From the NCBI GenBank assembly GCA_949128115.1, contig OX421964.1:3286001-3350000 (forward strand): a stretch of DNA of 64,000 bases. The letters are read 5' to 3'. Origin of the DNA: Anaspis maculata (lineage: Eukaryota > Arthropoda > Insecta > Coleoptera > Scraptiidae). This document shows, in pieces, positions 1 to 10,600 of this stretch (positions are counted from its first letter, which is position 1; each line of letters opens with the position of its first letter). The notes below the pieces were generated by a model. The model searched no databases, was not told the origin of the DNA, and saw nothing but the letters and a program-made list of their open reading frames with translations. A program made the position numbers and the translations under genes.

Positions 1-3000
1 TTGCGTACCGCAGGCACCTAATTCCAGTTGAAGTTTTAAAGTTGAGGTGGGTGAGGGCAAAAGGGGGGTAATAAGAAATATTCATAATATTTTCCTCAAC
101 AAAAAAGATAATAATTTTGTTCAATTTGATGTAAGTACCACAAAGTAATGCCCGTTCACGTTGCAAATTCAGCACAAGAAATTTTTTAATCAAAAATAAA
201 GTGAAAAGCTGGAAAGGTATACGGCTGATGGGCCCTGATAGATTTGCGCCAAAACTTTGCAGGTCCCATCAGCCGTAGCCGTAGCCCTCTAACTTATCAC
301 TTTGTTTTTAATTCCAAAAGTTCTAGTGCTGAATTTGCAACGTGAAGAACAGCATATTATAGATGTTTCTACTTGAAATTGTAAAATAGAGGTCGGTGGG
401 GGCAAAAGGGGAAAATTGAAAATTTTTAGAATATTTTTCTCAGTACAATTCTCTTCTGATGTATCACAAGGTAGGTGGTTTCATTTGAAATTTTAAAGTA
501 AAAGGGTGGGTAGGGACCAAAGGGGATGATTGATAATTTTTATATTTTTCTTGGAAAAAGAATTCAATCCTCTCTAATCTGGTGAAACAAAAAGTACGTG
601 TCAGTTATCATTTTTAGTTGGAACTTAAAAGAGTGGATAGAGCAAAAGGGGGGTTGATTAAAAAAAATTATAATATTTTTCTCACAAAGAAAATTTGATG
701 TTTTCAATTTGATTTATCACAAAGTAAATTATCCTACATGAGTTTTTAAAGTAAGGGTGGGTGAAGACGAGAAGGGGTGATTAATATTTTTTATATTCTT
801 CTCAGAAAGAGAATTCAATTCTCTTCAATCGGATGAACCGAGAAGTACGTGGTTTCATTTGAAAGCTAAGGGTGTTTGAATATTTTTTTCACAAAGAGAA
901 TTTGATGTTTTCAATTTGATGTACCACAAAGTAGATAAGCCTACATGAATTTTTTCAAGTGGGTGTGGGGGGGGGACAACAGGATGTGATAAATAAGTTT
1001 TATATTTTTCTCAGAAAGAGAATTGAATTCTCTTCAATCTGGTGAACCATGCAAAAGTACGTGGTTCCATTTGAAATTTGGAAATCAAGGGTGGGTGGGG
1101 CAAAAGAGGGGTTAATAGAAAAAAAATGTTTTTCTCACAAAGAGAATATGATTTTTTCTGATTGATGTATCACAAAGTTCATTATTCTACATGAAATATT
1201 AAAGTGGGTGGGTGGGGACGAAAGAGAGTAATTATAAATTCTTATATTTTCATCAGAAAAAGAACTCAATCCTTTTCAATCTAGTGAACCGAAAGTACGT
1301 GGTTCCATTTGAAATTTAGAAGTTGAGTGTGGGTGGGCCAAAAAGGGGGTTGATCAAAAAAATTCATGATATTTTTCCCACAAATAAAATTTGATGTCTT
1401 CAATTTGATGTATCACGAAGTAGATTACTCTACATGAAATTTTAAATTAAGGGTGGGTGGGGACAGAAGGGGGTTATTACTAATTTTTATAATTTTTTCA
1501 GAAAGAGAGTTCAACCTGGGGAACCAAAAAGCACGTGATACCATTTGATATTTAGAATGTAAGGGTAGATGGGGCAAAAGGGGGGTTGATCAAAAAAATT
1601 TATAATATTTTTCTCATAAAGAGAATTTGATGTTTTCAATTTGCAATTTTCAGTTTTTTTCAATATACATGAAGTTTTTTAAGTAGGGGTGGGTGGGGAC
1701 GACAGGGGGTGATTGATAATTTTTATATTTTTCTCAGAAAGAGAATTCAAGACTTTTCAATCTGGTTAATCAGAAGTACGTGGTGCCATTTAAAATTTGG
1801 AAGTTAAGGGTGGGTGAGACAAAAAGGGGGTTGAACAAAAAAAATTATAATATATTTCTCACAAAAAGAATTTGATGTCTTCAATTTGATGTATCACGAA
1901 ATAGATTATTCTACATGAAATTTTGAATTAGGGGGGGTGGGGGCAAAAGGGGGTTATTAATAATTTTTATAATTTTCTCAGAAAGAGAGTTCAACCTGGG
2001 AAACCAAAAAGCACGTGATACCATTAGATATTTTGAATGTAAGGGTAGATGGGGCAAAAGGGGGGTTGATCAAAAAAATTTATAATATTTTTCTCACAAG
2101 GAGAATTTGATGTTTTCAATTTGATGTATCACAAAGTAGTTCAATATACATGAAGTTTTTTAAGTAGGGGTGGGTGGGGACGACAGGGGGTGATTGATAA
2201 TTTTTATATTTTTCTCAGAAAGGGAATTCAAGACTTTTCAATCTGGTTAATCAGAAGTACGTGGTGCCATTTAAAATTTGGAAGTTGAGGGTGGGTGAGA
2301 CAAAAGGGGGGTTGAACAAAAAAAATTATAATATATTTCTCACAAAGAGAATTTGATGTCTTCAATTTGATGTATCACGAAATAGATTATTCTACATGAA
2401 ATTTTGAATTAGGGGGGGTGGGGGCAAAAGGGGGTTATTAATAATTTTTATAATTTTCTCAGAAAGAGAGTTCAACCTGGGGAACCAAAAAGCACGTGAT
2501 ACCATTTGATATTTTGAATGTAAGGGTAGATGGGGCAAAAGGGGGGTTGATCAAAAAAATTTATAATATTTTTCTCACAAGGAGAATTTGATGTTTTCAA
2601 TTTGATGTACTACAAAGTAGTTCAATATACATGAAGTTTTTTAAGTAGGGGTGGGTGGGGACGACAGGGGGTGATTGATAATTTTAATATTTTTCTCAGA
2701 AAGGGAATTCAAGACTTTTCAATCGGGTTAATCAAAAGTACGTGGTGCCATTTCAAATTTGGAAGTTAAGGGTGGGTGGGACAAAAGGGGGGTTGAACAA
2801 AAAAAATTATAATATTTTTCTCACAAAGAGAATTTGATGTCTTCAATTTGATGTATCACGAAATAGATTATTCTACATGAAATTTTAAATCAGGGGGGGC
2901 AAAAGGGGGTTATTACAAATTTTTATAATTTTCTCAGAAAGAGTGTTCAACCTGGGGAACCAAAAAGCACGTGATACCATTTGATATTTTGAATGTAAGG

Positions 3001-3385
3001 GTAGATGGGGCAAAAGGGGGGTTGATCAAAAAAATTTATAATATTTTTCTCACAAAGAGAATTTGATGTTTTCAATTTGATGTACCACAAAGTAGATTAA
3101 TATACATGAAATTTTATAAGTAGGGGTAGGGTGGGGACGACAGGGGGTGATTGATGATTTTTATATTTTTCTCAGAAAGAGAATTCAAGACTCTTCAATC
3201 TGGTTAATCAGAAGTACGTGGTGCCATTTGAAATTTGGAACTTAAGGGTGGGTGGGGCAAAAGGGGGGTTGAACAAAAAAAAATTATAATATTTTTCTCA
3301 CAAAGAGAATTTGATGTCTTCAATTTGACGTACTCAAAGCAGGTGATTATATTTGTCATTTTGAGAGGGGGTGAGTGGAGCCGAA
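1..3385 (+). repeat. G-rich satellite array with nested higher-order periods
   Basis: Tandem degenerate units carry two alternating blocks. One contains TTGATGTATCACAAAGTA, then GGGTGGGTGGGGAC and an AT-rich stretch ending TATTTTTCTCAG. The other contains AGTACGTGGT..CCATTTGAAATTT, then GGGCAAAAGGGGGGTTGA. Each block is about 120 bp and the pair about 240 bp: the TTTGATGT(T/C)TTCAATTTG anchor recurs near 897, 1140, 1385, 1620, 1866, 2101, 2347, 2582, 2828, 3058 and 3306. From about 1385 onward the 240-bp units alternate between two variants (one with TTCAACCTGGGGAACC near 1500, 1981, 2461 and 2938), giving a period near 480 bp. Short frames inside the array are not genes. Confidence 0.9.
155..346. 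mobile_element. 192-bp palindromic (MITE-like) element inside the satellite
   Basis: The ends are perfect inverted repeats of about 21 bp (155-175 and 326-346, core GTTGCAAATTCAGCAC). They continue inward as imperfect complements around AATAAAGTGA..AGCTGG and ending TTATCACTTTGTTTTT. The centre holds CCAAAACTTTGCAGGT followed by CATCAGCCGTAGCCGTAG. The same core recurs in a different hairpin at 60907-61130. No protein and no clear target duplication were seen. Confidence 0.6.
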
Positions 3386-4200
3386 GGGGGTGAGTGGGGA
3401 CAAAGGGGGTACGTTTGGAAATATCTTTTTATGCTCAGGTTGGTGATTTTAAAAAATCTGAATTTTCTACGACTCTTTGCAGGTGGGTGCCACAAAAGTA
3501 CACTGATGCATTATGTGTGTGTGCAGATTGCGAAAGAACAACCAACACCATTGAATATATTCTTGGTTTAGTACTAGTGTGTGAACTCAAGGGGGCGCTT
3601 CAGCACAGGAGGTCACAAATGGGTGTCATACCCAAACTTGCACAAAGCACTTCTAATTTCTTGTGGCAACCTGATGAATTCACTTATACACCACTAAGTT
3701 TTGAAGATCCGAGGATTTCCTTCATATGCAAAGTCAATATGCTTCTATAAAAGCTGTTCTATAAGTTCTAGCCTTAAGCGGTGATTATTTTTGAGACAGT
3801 GAAGGTTTTTGCTGTGGCAACCGTGTGTAAGACGCCACAACTAGAGCGGACGCCACAGCATAGGTCGTTGCACGCACAAGTCGCCACAGTTAATGGGGTA
3901 CAAACACAGACAGACATCATTCTGAAAATGGTCTTAATCGTCTTGGAGGACCTCAAAACGGATATATCCGGTGAAATCTCGAAACTTTTTTTCTGCACGA
4001 TTACAATACTTTCCCTCCGTGTTCGTGGGTGGGCCGGGAAAGTAAAATATGGAGAACCTGTATAAAATACGACATAAAGCGTATGATAGCTGGAGAGGAA
4101 ATAGCTACAAAGAATAATGTTTCAAATCAGTCAATTTAAATTCTTCACGAGGTAGGACGCTTCGAGTCCTTTTTTGTTTTCTTTGTAGGTCAGTTCAATT
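3386..4200. other. No gene recognised; probable dispersed repeat remnant at 3780-4065
   Basis: The satellite grades out near 3400. The stretch 3420-3780 shows nothing recognisable beyond short frames. From about 3780 to 4065 the sequence has the look of a dispersed arthropod repeat ending in CACGATTACAATACTTTCC. It closes with a small stem-loop: TACTTTCCC at 4008-4016 and GGGAAAGTA at 4036-4044. The family cannot be named from the sequence alone. Confidence 0.35.
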
Positions 4201-4329
4201 GAAGGACACTATCTCCAATACGGGTTTAGTATGTAAGCCCGACAGCCTGAATCCCGACACCCCATAACGCCGACAGCGTTGGCTCCCCTCCAAAACGGTG
4301 GTAGTAGTGGGTCATAGTTTTTGCTGCCT

Positions 4330-4600
4330 ACTCCATTACAATTTTTATTCTGAATTACACTTGATATTTTCTGAATTACATCTGACTCTTTCTGAATTCC
4401 AGTTGACCGATCTGAATTACATCTGACGCTTCCTAAATCACAATTGACTAATCTCAATTACTTCTGACTCTTTCTGAATTCCAGTTGACCGATCTGAATT
4501 ACATCTGATGCTTTCCGAAAATCATTTGACCGATCTTAATTACATGTGACGCTTTCTGAAATCCAATTGATGTTTTCTGAGCTACAGTTGGAAGAAAAAC
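4330..4600 (+). repeat. Minisatellite of about 20 bp
   Basis: About twelve degenerate copies of a 20-21-bp unit, of the form TCTGAATTACATCTGACGCT and TCTGAATTCCAGTTGACCGA, run head to tail. Pieces of it (GATCTGAATTACATGTGACGC and AATCCAATTGATGTTTTCTGAG) recur at the start of each later macro-unit, near 6915, 8760, 10150 and 11990. This minisatellite is therefore part of the larger repeat. Confidence 0.75.
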
Positions 4601-7600
4601 TAAGTTTCCAAGTTACCCTCTTACTAGAATTGCTAGGTTCTTACGATTCATACAGGGTTTCTAAGTATTCCCAGAGGCATTTCTGAAGGGTTTCATGGGA
4701 ATTTGAAGGATTCTTGAAGATTTCTACAAGATTGGTAGGAATTTCTAATAATTCCAAAGGATTTCTGAAAACTTATAGGGGGTTCTAGAGATCTTCACAG
4801 GGTTCTTGAAAATTTCCATGAAATTTCCAAGGACTTTGACTATTTCTACAAGATTTTTAGGAATCCTAGAAATTTTTGCTAGATTTCTGAGAATTTTCGA
4901 GAGTTTCTAGGGCTTTCTAAAGATTTTGTACGGGAATTCGAGGGATTTTCAAAGACTTTTACCAGAACTAGAGAGACTTATACAGATTTTTTCGGGCTTC
5001 CTGAAGATCTGTATGGAATATCTGAAAATTTCTAATGATTCCATAGAGTTTCTATAGATTCCCAATGATTTCCATGGGATTTCCAGAGATTTGCAAAAAA
5101 TTTCACTGGATTCTGTATGGATTTCTAGAGATTTTTGGTATCAACAATTGGTTTCTGTCAAACAAATTTAGCACAAATGAAGACAAAAAGCAAGTGATGC
5201 ACTTTTCCCTAGGACAAGCAACAACCACAAGTAAGCCTTTGAAGCTCCTCGGTACCATATTAGATCCGGTGATGTCCTGGGAGGACCATGTCAATGCAAC
5301 TTCAAAAAAACTTTCCAAAAACATTTATCTCATTAGAAGTCTGAGAGACATGGTCTCTCTTCATACTTTGAAAACGGCGTACTTTGCATTTATACATAGC
5401 ACCCTCTCGTTTCAAATCCTAGCATGGGGACATTCTCCGCATTCAAAAAAGCTGTTTTCACACCAGCGTAGATGCATTAGAGCCATGACTTTTATGGGGT
5501 TCAGAGATGATTGTAGAGAACAGTTCAAACGATTGCAAATCTTGACCTTACCATCTTTGTACATATTCAATTGCCTAATGTTTATGAAAAACAACATATT
5601 TGCTACAACACTCATGAACACAGTTACAACACCAGACACAGAGACTTTTTTAGACCTGAATTTCAAAGAGTAAACAAAACAAAGAATAGCTGGAGGTACT
5701 ACTGCATTCAATTCTTCAATGTTCTACCATCAGATATAAAAAGTTTATCAAGTCGCGAATTTTCAAAATGTATCAGAACTATTTCTATGGATTTCTCATT
5801 ATTTCAACGGAATTTCTAGAAATTGATGAAGACTTGCATGAGATTTCTGGGGATTACTTGAGATTTCTACAAGATCTTTGACAAAAGTTTCAGGGACTGA
5901 AGATTCTACGTGAATTAAAAAATATCCACGAGATTTGAGGAATCTTGTGAAAATTTCTTGGGACTTTTGAAGAATTCTACGGGCTCTCTACTAACTTCTG
6001 ATGATTAGTTCGAAATTCCTAGAGATTTCTGAACACTTTCACTAAATTTTCAAATATTTTCACGAAATTTATAAGAATTTTTGAATATTATTACGGATTT
6101 TGTAGGAATTTTTCCAGATTTTGATAAAATTGTTTCAGATTTACAAAAAAAATTTCACGAGATTTCTGAAAATTCATAAGGCTCCGGAAAGACTTCAACG
6201 AGGTCCCTAGAGTTTTCTGGAAATTCACACAAGATAATTTCGATGGGATTTCTGCGGATCTCCAAGGATTTCTAGGAGTTTCCGAGAATCACTACGGGAT
6301 CTCTAGCGGTTCCCAAAGATCTGTATGGAATTTGCAAGAATTTCTACGAATGTTCTAGGATTTTCCATAGCCCTCTGAAGTTTACCAATAATTTCTGAGT
6401 AATTTTTGATATTTCTACGGTTTATAGGGATTTCCAAAAGGCTCAGGATTTCTTATGGATTCCTAGGGATTAACAGAGATTTGTATAAGAGTTTCAGGGA
6501 TTTCTGAAGATTTTCACGAGATTTTTGAAGAATTTCTGAGGATTTATTCGAGAATTTCTGAGTGTGTCTCAAGGCTCTCTAGGAATTTCAACGAGATCTC
6601 AAGGGATTCCTGAAGATGAGTAGGAGATGTCTTAAAAGTTCTGAGAATTTGTAAGAATTTCTATGGATTTTTTAAGATTTGTACGGAATTTCCAGGTGTT
6701 TTCAAAAATTTCTACGAGATTTGTGGGGATTCCTGTAGTTTTTCACAGGATCACTAAGGATTTTTTCAAGAGTCTATGGATTTTTGAAGATTTGTACGGA
6801 ATTTCCAGGTATTTTCAAAAATTTCTACGAGATTTGTGGGGATTTCTGTAGTTTCTCACAGGATCACTAAGGATTTTTTCAAGAGTTCTGCGAAATTGCT
6901 GAATATTTTTAGGATCTGAATTACATGTGACGCTTTCTGAAATCCAATTGATGTTTTCTGAGTTACAGTTGGAAAAACCACTATTTTTCCAAGTTGGAAA
7001 AGGTGTAGTCACCCTCTCACCAGACTTTCTAGGTTCTAACGATTCATACAGGGTTTCTAAGCATTCCCAGAGATTTGTATGGAATTCTCAGGCATTTCTG
7101 AAAGGTGTCATGGGAATTTGAAGGGTTCTTGAAAATTTTTACCAGATTGGTAGGAATTTCTAATAATTCCCAAAGATTTCTGAAAACTTATAGAGGGTTT
7201 TAAGAGTCTTTACAGGGTTCTTGAAAATTTCCATGGAATTTCCAAGGACTTTGGCTATCTCTACAAGATTTTTAGAAATTCTAGAGATTTCTACTAGATT
7301 TCTGAGAATTTTTGAGAGTTTCTAGGGCTTCCTAAAGATTTTGTACGGGAATTCGAGGGATTTTCAAAGATTTTTACCAGAACTAGAGAGACTTATACGG
7401 ATTTTCTCGGGCTTCCTGAAGATCTGTAAGGAATATCTGGGAATTTCTAATGATTCCATAGAGTTTCTATAGATTCCCAGAGATTTCCATGGGATTTCCA
7501 GAGATTTGCAAAAAAATTTACTGAATTCTGTATTGATTTCTAGAGATTTTTGGGGACTACCAAACATTTCTATGGATTTCTCATTATTTAAACGGAATTT

Positions 7601-10600
7601 CTAGAAATTGATGAAGACTTGCATGAGATTTCTGGGGATTACTTGAGATTTCTACGAGATCTTTGGAAAGGGACTGAAGATTCTACGTGATTCCAAAAAT
7701 ATCCACGAGATTTCTAAGAATTCTTGTGAGAATTTCATGGGACTTTTGAAGAATCCTACGGGATCTCCACTGACTTCCGATGATTCCTAGTTTGAAATTC
7801 CTAGAGATTTCTGGATATTTTCACGAAACTTCTGAATATTTTTCACGAAGTTTCTAAAGATTTTTGAATATTTCTACAGATTTTGTAGGAATTTCTCCAA
7901 ATTTTAACAAAATTGTTTCATATTCAAAAAAAAATTTCACGAGATTTCTGAAAATTCAGAAGGCTCCCGAAAGACTTCAACGAGGTCCCTAGAGTTTTCT
8001 GGAAATTCAGATAAGATATTAATTTCGACGAGATTTCTGCGGATTTCCAAGGATTTCTAGGAGTTTCCGAGAATCACTACGGGATCTCTAGCGGTTCCCA
8101 AAGATCTGTATGGAATTTTCAAGAATTTCTACGACTGTTCTAGGATTTTCCGAAGACTTCTGAAGTTTACCAATAATTTCCAAGTGATTTTTGATATTTC
8201 TACGTTTTATAAGGATTTCCAAAAGGCTCAGGATTTCTTATAAATTTCTAGGGATTAACAAAGATTTGTTTAAGAGTTTCAGGGATTTCTGAAGATTTTC
8301 ACAAGATTTTTGAAGAATTTCTGAGGATTTATTCGAGAATTTCTGGGTGTGTCTCAAGGCTCTTTAGGAATTTCTACGAGATCTCAAGGGATTCCTGAAG
8401 ATGAGTATGAGATGTCTTGAAAGTTCTGAGAATTTGTAAGAATTTCTATGGATTTTTTAAGATTTGTACGGAATTTCCAGGTATTTTCAAAAATTTCTAC
8501 GAGATTTGTGGGGATTTCTGTAGTTTCTCACAGGATCACTAAGGATTTTTTCAAGAGTTCTGCGAAATTGCTAAATATTTTTAGGAATTTCTGAGTCGTT
8601 TCAAAGATTTTTGTGGGATTTCTGAGAATTTGTTACTATTTCCAAAAGATTTTCAGGGATTTCCAGTGATTTTTTCGAGATCTCCAGGAATTTGCAAGCC
8701 AAGTTGACCGATGTGAATTAGGTACATCCGATGCTTCCTGATAATCATTTGACCGGATCTGAATTACATGTGACGCTTTCTGAAATCCAATTGATGTTTT
8801 CTGAGTTACAGTTGGAAAGGCCCCATTTTTCCAAGTTGGAAAAGTTGTAGTTACCCTCTCACCAGAATTTCTAGGTTCTTACGATTCATACAGGGTTTCT
8901 AAGCATTCCCAGAGATTTGTATGGAATTCTCAGGCATTTCTGAAAGATGTCATGGGAATTTGAAGGGTTCTTGAAAATTTTTACCAGATTGGTAGGAATT
9001 TCTAATAATTCCCAAAGATTTCTGAAAACTTATAGAGGGTTTTAGGAGTCTTTACAGGGTTCTTGAAAATTTCCATGAAGATTCTACGTGATTTCAAAAG
9101 TATCCACGAGATTTCTGAGAATTCTTGTGAGAATTTCATGGGACTTTTGAAGAATCCTACGGGATCTCCACTGACTTCTGAGTTTGAGTTTCCTAGAGAT
9201 TTCTGGATATTTTCACGAAATTTCTGAATGTTTTTCACGAAGTTTCTGAAGATTTTTGAATATTTCTACGGATTTTGTAGGAATTTCTCCAGATTTTGAC
9301 GAAATTGTTTCATATTCCAAAAAAAAATTTCACGGGATTTCTGGGAATTCAGAAGGCTCCCGAAAGACTTCAACGAGGTCCCCAGAGTTTTCTGGAAATT
9401 CACATAAGATATTAATTTCGACGAGATTTCTGCGGATTTCCAAGGATTTTTAGGAGTTTCCGAGAATCACTACGGGATCTCTAGCGGTTCCCAAAGATCT
9501 GTATGGAATTTGCAAAAATTTCTACGACTGTTCTAGGATTTTCCATAGCCCTCTGAAGTTTACCAATAATTTCTAAGTAATTTTTGATATTTCTACGGTT
9601 CATAAGGAATTTCCAAAAAGCTCAGGATTTCTTATGGATTTCTAGGGATTAACAGAGATTTGTATAAGAGTTTCAGGGATTTCTGAAGATTTTCACGAGA
9701 TTTTTCAAGAATTTCTGAGGATTTATTCGAGAATTTCTGGGTGTGTCTCAAGGCTCTCTAGGAATTTCTACGAGATCTCAAGGGATTCCTGAAGATGAGT
9801 ATGAGATGTCTTAAAAGTTCTGAGAATTTGTAAGAATTTCTATGGATTTTTTAGGATTTGTACGGAATTTCCAGGTGTTTTCAAAAATTTCTACGAGATT
9901 TGTGGGGATTTCTGTAGTTTCTCACAGGATTACTAAGGATTTTTTCAAGAGTTCTGCGAAATTGCTGAATATTTTTAGGAATTTCTGAGTCGTTTTAAAG
10001 ATTTCTGTGGGATTTCTGAGAATTTGTTACTATTTCCAAAAGATTTTCAGGGATTTCCAGTGATTTTTTCGAGATCTCCAGGAATTTGCAAGCCAAGTTG
10101 ACCGATGTGAATTAGGTACATCCGATGCTTCCTGATAATCATTTGACCGGATCTGAATTACATGTGACGCTTTCTGAAATCCAATTGATGTTTTCTGAGT
10201 TGCAGTTGGAAAGACTCCATTTTTCCAAGTTGGAAAAGGTGTAGTTACCCTCTCACCAGAATTTCTAGGTTCTTACGATTCATACAGGGTTTCTAAGCAT
10301 TCCCAGAGATTTGTATGGAATTCTCAGGCATTTCTGAAAGGTGTCATGGGAATTTGAAGGGTTCTTGAAAATTTTTACCAGATTGGTAGGAATTTCTAAT
10401 AATTCCCAAATATTTCTGAAAACTTATAGAGGGTTTTAAGAGTCTTTACAGGGTTCTTGAAAATTTCCATGAAATTTCCAAGGACTTTGGCTATCTCTAC
10501 AAGATTTTTAGAAATTCTAGAGATTTCTACTAGATTTCTGAGAATTTTTGAGAGTTTCTAGGGCTTTCTAAAGATTTTGTACGGGAATTCAAGGGATTTC

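Noticed and set aside
3394..3750. 118-codon plus-strand frame after the satellite
   Set aside because: Its start lies in satellite-like sequence and nothing in the product is recognisable.
4330..4600. CRISPR array
   Set aside because: The units are degenerate and contiguous without unique spacers, in a eukaryotic context.
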